DNA from: Gyrodactylus bullatarudis
Taxonomy: Eukaryota; Platyhelminthes; Monogenea; Gyrodactylidea; Gyrodactylidae
Assembly: GCA_012064415.1 (NCBI GenBank)
Contig: SSNU01000193.1
Span: 1 to 64,000, forward strand
Length of the DNA: 64,000 nt
Reading direction: 5' to 3'
Below are positions 36,856 to 47,600 of the stretch, piece by piece. Position 1 is the stretch's first letter, and the number at the start of each line of letters is the position of its first letter. The notes beneath the pieces were generated by a model. It ran no database searches and was not told where the DNA came from. It saw nothing but the letters and a program-made list of their open reading frames with translations. Position numbers and translations under genes: made by a program.

Positions 36856-39800
36856 TCAATTTGCTTCCATAACATATTTCTCTGAGATGATTGATTCTGT
36901 ATTATTCATGCGAACCATATTGGTGTACGAGTGTTGTCTTGGAATCTTGATTAGATAATCGTGTGAAAATTTAATCGTCTAGAAAAAAACAGAAAACATA
37001 AAAATTTTATCAAATTAAAATTCATTAAAACAACACAAAAAATGTTTATTTTGAAAGGTTCAATAATACGGATAGTTTTTATTGACTAAATTGTGATATC
37101 ACAAACTCACTTCCACCAAATGCCATGATTTTCCCTTTTCATCTTTAAACAAAGATTTTGGTGTAACATCGATGGGTTTGGGAAAACTCCTGATCTTATT
37201 TGGTGCTATGTATCGTTTCTTTACCTTTTCTATGCAGTAAATACTGATGAATCCACGGTAATGATCAAGGCCCATTTGTGAATAAGCATCAACGAAATTG
37301 ACATGAAACTTAAAAAAAGGATGCACATCAAAATAATTTTAGTTTAATAATTCTCAATTTATCATCGAAATTTTGTATTAGCTGACGATATCATGAAACT
37401 ACTTATGCTCAAATAGTCTTACAAAGTGTAAAATTTTTATGTATTTTTCAATTTATTTATCAGGTATTGAGCGAAATTTTTGAAGATCATAAAATAAATG
37501 AATTTTGTATAGATCAAATGTACTTTTAAACACAAATTCTGGTCATATTATTCTCAATTTCAGCAACTGAAGCACATTGGAAAATGGAATTAGTCAGATA
37601 ATTTTTTCAAAGATTGCTTTGGTTTTAAAACAAGGAAGTCCTTGAAGTTAAGATTTGGTGCTAATTCGATATTCAAAAGTATTATTCTTCGATAAATTAG
37701 TGACGAAAAAGAATTATATATTACCAATTAAAATAACCAAAAATCCCCCCAAGAAATAGTTTTTCCAAAATTCATCCCAAAGGAAAATTTTTACCAATAA
37801 TCACCCCAAAAATTTTCAAAATAAACTTTATTTCAGCTCTTGATTTTTTACGGCTTTTACATGGTTCTCCACATTTTTATTTATTTTGTAACCTTCAAGT
37901 TCCGACTCCTTCAGATTTTCGGCGTCACAGAGCATGACATACTTTTCAAGGGAAACTTCTAACTTATTAGCCACGGCACTCAGATGTTTACAGGGATATC
38001 CATTAATTTTTGCAAAACTACATTTCCCTATTTCGATCTTGAGATCTTAACCGGTCAAAAAATTTGTCTGACAATAAATCTGGTAGAGAGGGGAATTTTG
38101 AAATAAGAATAAATGATATGAGGAAGCGTTGAAATTTTCATTGGGGTCATTTTTGGTGTGATTATTGGAATTAGCCCATAATTAAAACATGTATTACAAA
38201 AATACCCGAGAATGAAAAATTTATTTTTTAAAATTTATTCTGGATATCGAATTGAAGAGTTGGAAAAAATCCTTGACATACTTGAATAATTGGCGATAAT
38301 TCTGAATGAAAAATGAGGTTTAATTCATTTGATGAGATATAAGTGATATTCTCGTCGTCACAATGAACGATGCTCATGTTACCATGTACTTTGATGGTAA
38401 AAGAATCCCGTTCATTTAAAAGGATCGGTCCAATGGGCTGAATACCTGATCGAAAATTATCCTCTTGGATTTTTGTCAGGGTCTCGTTTAGTAGATGATC
38501 TGAAACTACAGTTAGAGCAATTTTGGTAGGATCATTCTGGTTTTGTCTCAGAATTATGTAAGCAAAACGCTCATTTATTGAATTAGTCAACGTTTTTGCG
38601 ATAAACTTCAATGTATCAGGTTCAGATGCTTTTTTCATTCTCAACAGGACAATTCTAGTGAATTAAAAGTAGTAATTTTCATCTGAGTAAATAAAGCTCG
38701 TTAATATGAAAGATGGGAATTTATGATTTTTTCATCAAGAAATCGAATTTGATCAAGATCTTTTGGAATCTAATTCATGAGACCCACTCTCAGCATATGG
38801 TGAAAAATTAATTTTTAAGGAAATTAGCAAAATATTTCAGCTCAAAGTTCATAAAATGGGAATTTGGCACTGCTTCGATTTTTGCCATAATTTCCTGAAA
38901 AATTGATTTTTTTGAGGCTTAGGTGTAGATAAATACAGAAATACATCCGTAGAAAGGATTCCAAATGGTCATAGCCTGATAGTTATCTCTAATTTAAATA
39001 GCTCTAAATTTGAAAAAATTCAAGTTTCAAAAGTCTGGCAACAAACAAATAATCCAATGTTCACTTACTCGCAAGGTTCAATTTTCCTAATCGACCAATG
39101 GATGACTTCTTCAACATCTTTTAGTTCCTCGTTGGTTTCAACCTCCCACTGAGCATCAGTTTGAGTTTTCCTCTTCAGAATATAAATATTCGACTGGGGC
39201 GGGCGACTCTCTTGATGAATTAAAATTTAATTTTGGTTTTTTATCATTATGATATACTTTCATCAACCCACTTGTTAATAGAGCAGATAAATTCAAGACT
39301 TTTTGAATTGGATTTTCATGATAGGTACTGGCTTTCTCTCGTTTTTTTTGTCCTAAATCAATTAAGATATTAAATCCCATTTCTTCACTAAGCCAAATTA
39401 TTCATTAAATTATTAAAAATTATTTGCTCGAATACAACCTAGATCTATTTCAATCCAGTGAGTCCACTCGCCTGGCAATTGATATCATGAAAATTTGGTG
39501 ACCCTAAGGTAGTACTTCAAGATCTCCATGTAAATCTTACAAAAATCCTGAAGAAATTCTTAGTCTTTCTAATGGAAGTATCGAACCTGATTTGAATCAT
39601 TGTCTGTAAGAAAAAAATTATATTTTCTGTGGATATTGCATAAGATTCTTGTTCATTTTTTCTTCTAAAAATTTCTTTACAAAACAAGATTTGAATTTTA
39701 CCATTAACGGATCATAAATTGCCTGTCAGAAAGGTACCAGAAGTGTACAGAAAGATTATTTTGATACGTAACTTAATGGTGTTCTGTAAATATTTCATAA

Positions 39801-42800
39801 CGAAATTTGCAAATAAAGCTCATTTTTGGAAATTTTTGCTTTGAATATGGAAAACTATGAATTTTTTACAGACCATCTTTATCTCCAGTATTTTTTTCCA
39901 TTTGTGATAAACTTCCTAGACCAAATAGGGAAGTAATACGATTCTTCAAAGGTATAGAAATCTCTCCAGAAGAAAACAAAACTTTGATTGGACATTGAAT
40001 TCGAACAAGAGGACTGCATGATATGAAATTGTTCATTTGATTTGCATACTTTTCCTTATAGTGATAGAGTAAGTCTTCATCAATAGAATTAACCTATTGA
40101 AAAATAGATTCATTTATCTCTCAACAGCATTTTTACATTACGAAATATTGTTCTTAAAAATTCTAATTAAAATTTCAAATTAATTTATTCCAGTCTACTT
40201 GTAAGTAGATTTCCGTGAATAATATTTTTTGATATTAAGTTATTTTTAGGGCGGTCAAAATGCCATTTTTTCATTTGTTGCTAGAATTTTCATGAGAGTT
40301 ATGAAATCAACATTTTTAAAGTTCATTTATTCTCTGGAAAATAATTTTTATTTTCAAAATCTAATGCTATATTTTTACTATTTTTCTATGGTCTGTTCGA
40401 GTAAATACAAATCAGTTAGGAATAGTTCTGAATAAAAATACACATGAACAGCTATCCAAAACAGATTTTACAAGGTTATAGCCATAATTGCAAAATAAAT
40501 ATCATTAAGTACATGAAGGAGAAACACAGTAAAAAGTGACCATGAATACAGTTTTTAAAATTTTGCTTCACCAAGAGGAACCAAAAAATGAATTAAATTT
40601 CAGGGGTCCTCAAATTCAATGTAAGAAATTAACCAAAATTTTATTTTGGCCTATCATTGTAATTTATTTACAAATAGTAGCATTTTTATTTCTTATTAAA
40701 TGCTATATTGATTGAAATTATGCAATTTTTCCACTGACCAATTATTTTTAATGTAAAAACTAGACCAGATATTAAATAACATTGCTCACGTCAAGAGTCA
40801 ATTCGATATTTGTTTTAAGGGATGTCTTCAAAAATTTCACAGAAATATCCGGATAATGCTTGGAAACAACAGAGCAACTCAACTTTCCTACAACTCCAAT
40901 ATCTTTGCGTGCCTGTGAACTGATACAAAAGTATATTTTTTTAGAAATGTATTCAAGTTCAGCTTCCAAGTATCGTTTCCCATCAATGACTACTTCATGG
41001 CTTTTTAATTCTACCCATTCATCTTCTGGCATTAGATTATGGTCTTCATATTTACAATACATCGAACATTCTCTAATGGAGTGAAAAAAATTATGTCAAA
41101 TTAGTTAGGAATAGAAATTAGTAGCTAATAGAAATTGTTATACCTGATGTCCGAAAAAACTTTGTCTAGGAAAGATATATAAATTTATTTCTACGCCCAA
41201 TTTTTATGTTGTTTGTTTTAATAAGCACGGATATAACAGAAATAAAAAGTGCCCTCTTTAAGTTTTCTGATGCAATTGTTGAGATTGAACCAACTAAAGA
41301 AAATTCCTAGCTTCATAACAATAGTAAAAAGATCATTTAAAAGCATATCCAGGAAATCTAAAGACTGCTTAATTTGACAAAAGATGTTGGTAAACGAGTA
41401 GTGTAACGAGTAAGTACATCCTGATGGTCACCAGGCTTGTTATTTTTTTGTTTTGGAGGCGTACTCCGTCAGTTGGGAATAATTGATAAATTTGTCCACA
41501 AATTTGGCTGGATCAACCTTTGATTAGAGATGAAGTTGTCAATACAGAAGAAGGCGAGAAAACAAAAATTTTCATGAAACTGAACTTCAAAGGGGATGGT
41601 TTTAGTAATGATGTTAGGAGAAGACTCAATAATCTCATCAATCAACATTATGACAATATACAATTGAAAATTGTATTTAAAACCCAGAGATTATTCAGTT
41701 TAATCCATAAGGATTTACTTGACCCTCAAGAAAAGACTCTATTGATTTACAAGTTTCAATGTGACTGTGGGGCTTCGTACATAGGACGTACTATTAGGAA
41801 ATTGTCAACAAGATGTCATGATCATCTCAATAAAGATACCGCGGTGACCAGACATCTAAAACAGGAAAACCATGCTGCTTCAATTTCTAATTTTTCTATT
41901 TTATACAAAAACCCAGGGGATGACAGCACAGATGTGTGGGTGAAGGAGAAATTCTTCATCAACAGGTATAAACCTAATTTGTGTGTTCAAAAGAACTATT
42001 CGTTTAATCTTCAACTACCGTGGCCTATGTGAGCTTTTTCACCTTTTTCTCTTCACTGTTGCTATTTATTGAAGAGTTTTTGGTGTTTTTTCAGCTTACA
42101 TTATATTTCTATTTCCACTCATGACTCTTATATTCTTTAACATTTACTATTTCTTTCAAAATTTGTAAATTATTATTTTTCATTCAAATTTAACTTTTAT
42201 CATTTTCAAAGAGAGACCACTGATGATCCTTTGAGAAATGCGCATTTGGTTTTAAATATATCTTCTTATATAATTCCTAAATTATGTATTTAAGTGGATT
42301 TTCGGACGTTTTTGAACAACTACGTGAATCACTCCAACGTAATAAATGTATTTGATCAAGGGGCTTGTGTAATATGAGAAAAAAAGGAAAAGGGATAAAA
42401 TTCTTTGTTCTTGGTTTGTCTGGCATGACATTACAGATCCATGTACCGGACCATTTGAGTTAGGATTCCCCAGTACTGCTGGAGGCTGGGCAAATACTCT
42501 GACAAGGGAAAAATATTTGACTCCCACTATCTTGAGTGAATAATATCACAGAGAAATATTCAGTTTAACGATCACCTCGCCAGCTTCCAGACTCTTCGAG
42601 ATATGGGATAAAAACATTCAGGACGAACTTTTTCCATATTTAATTCTGATTTTTAATTTCAGAAGAAGATTTAAAAGGTTACTTTCTGTGAATTCTATCA
42701 GACATGGTAAAGAAATGATTAGCGCAAAAATCTCTTTCGAAATTTTAGTATATATCTACTTCCAAGTAGCCATGATAAAATAGATATTTTTGAGGGTTTG

Positions 42801-44480
42801 TGATTAGGGGGATAATATAAACTAGATGGTACAAATATATTTATCTGGTACAAATTATATGCATAATTTCAATTGAAGATGTCTGATTTTCAAACTTGCG
42901 CCACTAGTTTTCGAAGAATTTTATTACGAGATGTGATAGATTTTGAATTATTGGACAAACTATTATCTTTTTTATATTAGAATACACCCTGAAAAAATCC
43001 GGTCAATTTGGGAAAAATTAACGATTTTAGGGAAAATAGGGAAAACAGAACATCAAAATTTTTAAATTTATGTTTTGAAAACGGAGCATAAGGAATTTTT
43101 TTGAGCCATGAAATAGAAAAAAGTGTTCGGGGAAATAAAATTGTCTATGGAAATTTTTATGGAGTTTTTCAGTCAGGTTCGAGATTCATTAAGAGTCACG
43201 TATCTTAGAGGTTACTCATTATTAGGCTCAATTTTTGGTTATGCCTGGTAACAAAAACTCTGAGATTCTTTACTTACTTTGAAGAATCTTTCTCGATCCT
43301 TGTTTCAATACCGATTGACCATGGATAAAGATACTCTTTTGAAAGTTTTTTTGGGTCCTCATTGATTCTCATTTCATAAATTGGACTTATAACACGAGTA
43401 TATTTGGGCATTTTCAAAAATAATTCCTTTTTCCGATTCTCAAGGATTCGAATAACACCCTCTCGACCTCCAATAATTGTTTCAGGAACTTTAATATAGG
43501 CAAAAATCCGGTCTTGATTTTTGAAGCTGTAGTTTAAAAGTTAATACAGATGATAAAGAAGTAGTTTATAATGGAGTAATTTCAGCTAATCAAATCATAA
43601 ATTTAAAATATAGGATACCAGAGTTAATCTCTTTTTTTCTAATGATTCATCACAAAGAAAAGAGCTCAAATGAACCATAAGCTAATGAGAATATCATACT
43701 CTATAGGAACTTTATCTTGTAAAACTGAGTAATTTAATGATGAAATAGTCTTTAAAGTGATCTCAAGGATAACCCTTTAAAAATCGAGTTTTAAGTTACT
43801 TCATTTTGAATAATTCTTTTGGCTTTAGGTCTATGAGCAAGTATTCGTTGATAATTCTATCAAGATTGGTGAATAATTCCAAGAGGTAGGCTTTGAAGAC
43901 TTTTTTCCATTTCGCCAAGTTATCAAATTTAAGATTCTTAAGTTCATGTTTCAGAGATGTTTTACTATCCGTCAAGACCTGGATAGAAACTAGAAAATTA
44001 TCTATATCTAATAATAATCTTACCAAGATTAACCCCATTAGTGAGCTCTTCTAATGCCATTGTTTTGATATATCTTAACATGAGTTTCATGTACCTTTTG
44101 AAGGAATCAAATACCAAATTTCTCTGTTCAAGTTTGAAATTTTCATCTTCAAAAGATTTGAAGTAAAATTCTATTTGAGGAATAAATTCTATTATTATTT
44201 TGAAAACCTCCTCCGGATAGCTGCAGAGGATTGCAAGATTGGATTCTGTTTCAATTAAGATTTTTCTTAAAGGATTAGAATCAATTTTTTGATGGTTTAA
44301 ACTTATAATGCTCTGCCGAATATGGGATATCTGCATTAAATGTTCCATCTCAGATGCATTATCAAAACTTGAGGACTGTGAACCATTGATTGACGAAGTT
44401 TCTGATTCAGCAGGCGTCTCATGTGGAGAGAGAGGCTGATCATTAGTCTTGTTAATATTTCTTGGTTTTAACTTCTTCAT
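36856..44480 (-). CDS. Probable ZU5/UPA-domain protein, 784 aa, ten exons
   Basis: Exons are 44480-44024, 43989-43800, 43526-43278, 41072-40790, 40093-39870, 39387-39272, 39210-39069, 38654-38282, 37308-37111 and 36978-36856. Splice phases agree at every junction and the total is 785 codons including the stop. Residues 1-60 are polar and Ser-rich. About 60-215 looks alpha-helical (HIRQSIISLNHQK; KWKKVFKAYLLELFTNLDRI). Next come segments like ZU5 and UPA domains of ankyrin/PIDD/UNC5-type proteins: PKYTRVISPIYEMRI, HYPDISVKFLKTSLKTNIEL, SPLVRIQCPI then GEISIPLKNRI, and later IGPILLNERDSFTIKVHGNM and MGLDHYRGFISIY. No death domain follows; the protein stops soon after KIPRQHSYTN. The family call rests on remembered resemblance, while the gene structure is firmer. 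A 34-nt first intron and a 61-nt intron at 39271-39211 were inferred. It is divergent from FARP. Confidence 0.6.
37728..38175 (-). mobile_element. Deleted MULE remnant with SWIM finger
   Basis: The ends resemble each other as inverted repeats (CCAATTAAAATAACCAAAAA then TCCCCCCAA at the left; CCAATAATCACACCAAAAAT then GACCCCAATG read from the right). On the minus strand the centre encodes KCSFAKINGYPCKHLSAVAN, a SWIM zinc finger as in the MULE at 1.4-3.5 kb. Most of the transposase has been lost. It sits in intron 8 of the ZU5/UPA-like gene. Confidence 0.6.
38694..38930. repeat. F1 foldback arm
   Basis: AAAGCTCGTTAATATGAAAG then GATGGGAATTTATGATTTTT and AAATCGAATTTGATCAAGAT match the left arm of F1. 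It lies in the intron before exon 8 of the ZU5/UPA-like gene. Confidence 0.55.
41480..42032 (+). mobile_element. Penelope-like element, GIY-YIG endonuclease end
   Basis: The plus frame 41520-42032 reads KIFMKLNFKGDGFSNDVRRR, IQLKIVFKTQRLFSLIHKDL, then LLIYKFQCDCGASYIGRTIR (the C-x-C plus GIY-YIG core), TRCHDHLNKDTAVTRHLKQE, and WVKEKFFINRYKPNLCVQ. The RT part is absent, so this is a 5'-truncated copy. It is inserted antisense in the 2.2-kb intron between exons 3 and 4 of the ZU5/UPA-like gene. A hammerhead motif follows 183 bp after the stop. Confidence 0.8.
42215..42251 (+). ncRNA. Hammerhead ribozyme motif downstream of Penelope-like ORF
   Basis: Stem I is GACCA (42215-42219) with UGGUU (42247-42251, one G-U pair). 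The core is CUGAUGA (42220-42226). Stem II is UC...GA around CUUU (42227-42234). GAA follows (42235-42237). Stem III is the perfect palindrome AUGCGCAU (42238-42245), then U17 at 42246. A palindromic stem III cannot form a normal hairpin loop, but two molecules can pair there, as known for minimal dimeric hammerheads of retroelements. Confidence 0.65.
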
Positions 44481-44638
44481 TTCGAATTAATTCCTTGGGA
44501 ATAAATCAAACAAACAAATGTAGAAAATATAAATGTTCTTTCAATCAATTATTTCTATATTACTTAATCTTATCTAAATTAGGCGCTGTCTATGGATTTA
44601 GAGTAAAAAATGATGGTTTTATAGAGTTTCAACTCATA
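44481..44638. promoter_or_regulatory. Bidirectional promoter / 5' region of two divergent genes
   Basis: The start codons of the minus-strand ZU5/UPA-like gene (44480) and the plus-strand FARP gene (44639) lie only 158 bp apart, so core promoters or at least 5' leaders must overlap here. No TATA box or initiator can be assigned with confidence in such AT-rich sequence. Non-coding first exons further upstream cannot be excluded for either gene. Confidence 0.45.
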
Positions 44639-47600
44639 ATGTCTTTTGATTCGAGTAGTGCAACAAATATTTCTCGAAACTCTAAAAAATGTGCTCCGAT
44701 GCGCATTTTATTGCTCGACAACTCAGTTTTATCTTTGAACATATCAGTAATTTTTCAAGCATTAATAATATTTTAGCCACGAGAACTAGGGCAAACTTTA
44801 TTTGATCGGGTTATTGAACAGCTCCAGTTATTAGAATACGATTACTTTGGTCTGGAATATCGTGTTAAAGAATCTCAATTCATCTGGCTTGATCATGAAA
44901 AGTCGCTTGTTAAACAGGTATCTTTTCGTGGAGATTATACCTTTCAGTTCTCCGTCAAGTTTTACACTCCGCATCCAAATCTTCTCGAAGATGAATACAC
45001 TCGTTACCTGTTCACTCTGCAGATAAAAAGAGATTTATTCTCTCCTAGTTTCATCTGTAATGAAAATACAGCTGCTCTTCTCGGAGGATTCATTGTTCAG
45101 GGCGAACTAGGAAATTTTATCGAAGGTGTCTATACTGATACAAGCTATATTAGGAGTATTGATATTTTCAAAAATGAAACAGAAGTCTTTCTTCTCAAAG
45201 TTCTCGAGTGCCACAAAAATCTAGTGTGAGTGTTTGATTTTAACCTTTTTACAATAATGAACTCTCAATAAAATATTTGAGCAAGCTGATCTCATTAGTT
45301 ATGTCGGTTCGACGTTGTTGAATATAATTTATATCCTTTGATGATCAAGAATAAAATTTCAATAAGTAGTGAGTCTTGATGCCTAAAAATTTCCCATTGA
45401 TTAATCCTTATGAAAATCTATTAGGTAATAAAAAGCATTCATAATTAAAACGAAATATATTATTTTTTACAGCGGCCAAACACCAGCAGATGCTGATTTC
45501 AATCTTTTAGATACTGTCCGAAAAGTGGAAATGTATGGACTTAGACTTAAAAATGCAAAGGTAGGTCAATTATTCTAAAGGAAATTTGTCTCTTGTGCTT
45601 TTATATGAATTTTCCCTAGGATTCTGATGGCAGTCCCATCCAACTATCAGTTTGTCATTCGGGAATTTCTGTCTTTAAAAGAGGTTCCAAGACTGACTCA
45701 TTCTCATGGGTGAGAATTCGAAAGTTGTGCTTTAAGCGGAAAACCTTTATCCTCAAATTGAATCCTGAGCATTTACAGCCAAAAGAGTATCACTTTGATA
45801 GTCGTGATGATTGTAAAAACTTTTGGAAATCTTCCATTGAAAATCATGCCTTCTTCCGGTGTCAGGCAATGACAAAAAGAGCCACAACAAAATCTACCTC
45901 TTCCTTCAAATATACTGGCCGTACACAAAAGGAACTCCTCGATCAGGTTAAGACGGGGAAAAACCTATCAAAGTCTTCACATTTTGAGAGATCTGCATCA
46001 ACTGGTAGAATGGTTGCTAGGGTTAGAAATAGCCTTCCACCTCTTGTACGAATTGGAGGGGCAGCTTCCAACGGAGTTATGACAGATGTTGGTGCTCAGG
46101 CAAGTCAAACCATGACTAGGAGATTATCGAGTGCACTATCGGCTGGTTACACTTCTACCCCATCTGTAAGGACATCTGATCAAATACGTAGAGTCTTGAA
46201 TTCCAAATCAGCTGGTCTCAGTGCCAACAGTGAGGCAATGACGTTGAGTAGCTGTGGAAGTCCTTCTCGAAGTAAGTACCTAGAATTCAACATTTTCTTT
46301 TTATTTATTGAAAATAATCATGATTTCAAATTATAGTTCACAGTATGACCAATTCGATTCATGATATAAATAGACCTTGTTCCCCACCATCTCTAAACCA
46401 AAATCCAAAATCTCCTCACGAAAAATCACAGCCAATTCTTGGCACAGACGGCCAAAATGTTGGCCGTCTCGCATATATAGCAACATGTCCGGATGGTACT
46501 AAAAAGGCAGTTCTCCTCAGCCCTGTGGATCCATATTCAACAATGCACGCTTCCCTGTTGAATTCAGGAAATGGCCAAATAAATCCTTCTACAAGTAATA
46601 TCGTCTCCTCGACACTCCAAAGAAATCCAAATACTGATCTTGCCTCCATACCCACAATCATCAAGCCAGCGCCAATACAAACTGGTGGCGGTCAAGCAAT
46701 GAATGGTAGAATTTTGTACCTGGATCCAAATTCTGGTCAACTTTTGATACCATCTACAACACAGGCTACTAATCAAGATTTGGCCCAGGGAACTATTCTC
46801 CGCCAGCCAAATGGTCAACTAATTAGAGCTCCTTTTATTCAATCACAGACATTGAATCAAAATCAGATTTTAATGATGCGCCAATTCATGGCCGGTGGCC
46901 AGAATCAACCAATACGCCTAATTGCTGCTGGCCCATCACAATCTACAGCGATTCTTCATAATCAACAGAAATTCAATAAGGTAAGACCAATAATGATCTC
47001 TAGATTTTAATACAATTCGAACAGCTCTCCTCAATTAAAATCTTTAAAAAATTTTAAGCTAATTTTGATTTTATTCTAGATAAATCCCATTTTGACAGCA
47101 AACAGTGTTGAGAATAGTCCACAAACAGATTCAGAGATCTCAAATAACAACAATCTTATGATTGGAACAGGTCAAATGCTAAATCTTTGCCAGAGTCCCA
47201 AAGTTTCATCAAACGATGAAAACAGTCAACTTGGCGACATATCCGGCAGTAACAGTATTCAGAGGAGAGTAAAAAAACAAGGACCTCCTCTTCCAGAAGT
47301 AAGAGGTCAAGTCATTGATTTTCTTTGTTGGATTTTTTTGAAATTTTCTTTTTTAGCGTCGAGACAGTATTTCCTCCAAAAATCACGAAACTAAAGATCA
47401 AAATGGAATTTATCCAGCATCAACTCCTCTTGAAGTAAAGACTCTGACTAATTTATCCTATGATATGTCTCGTATGCAAATGATTGAGGACCCTGAAGAT
47501 CCCGAGACAACACATTCACCTCCAGTTGCATCATTAACTGATGGTCAATTCATCCGAATGGATGGTTCCAGAATGTATGGCGGTCTTTCATGTCTCAGTT

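Noticed and set aside
43796..44038. Reading exon 2 of the ZU5/UPA-like gene as ending at TAA 43796
   Set aside because: A GTAACT donor overlaps the stop, and the phase-2 exit matches the phase-2 entry of the next exon, so the gene very likely continues.
46416..46818. Minus-strand frames of 82 and 84 codons inside FARP exon 5
   Set aside because: They are antisense to an exon with consistent splicing and FARP-like context, and have no domain features of their own.
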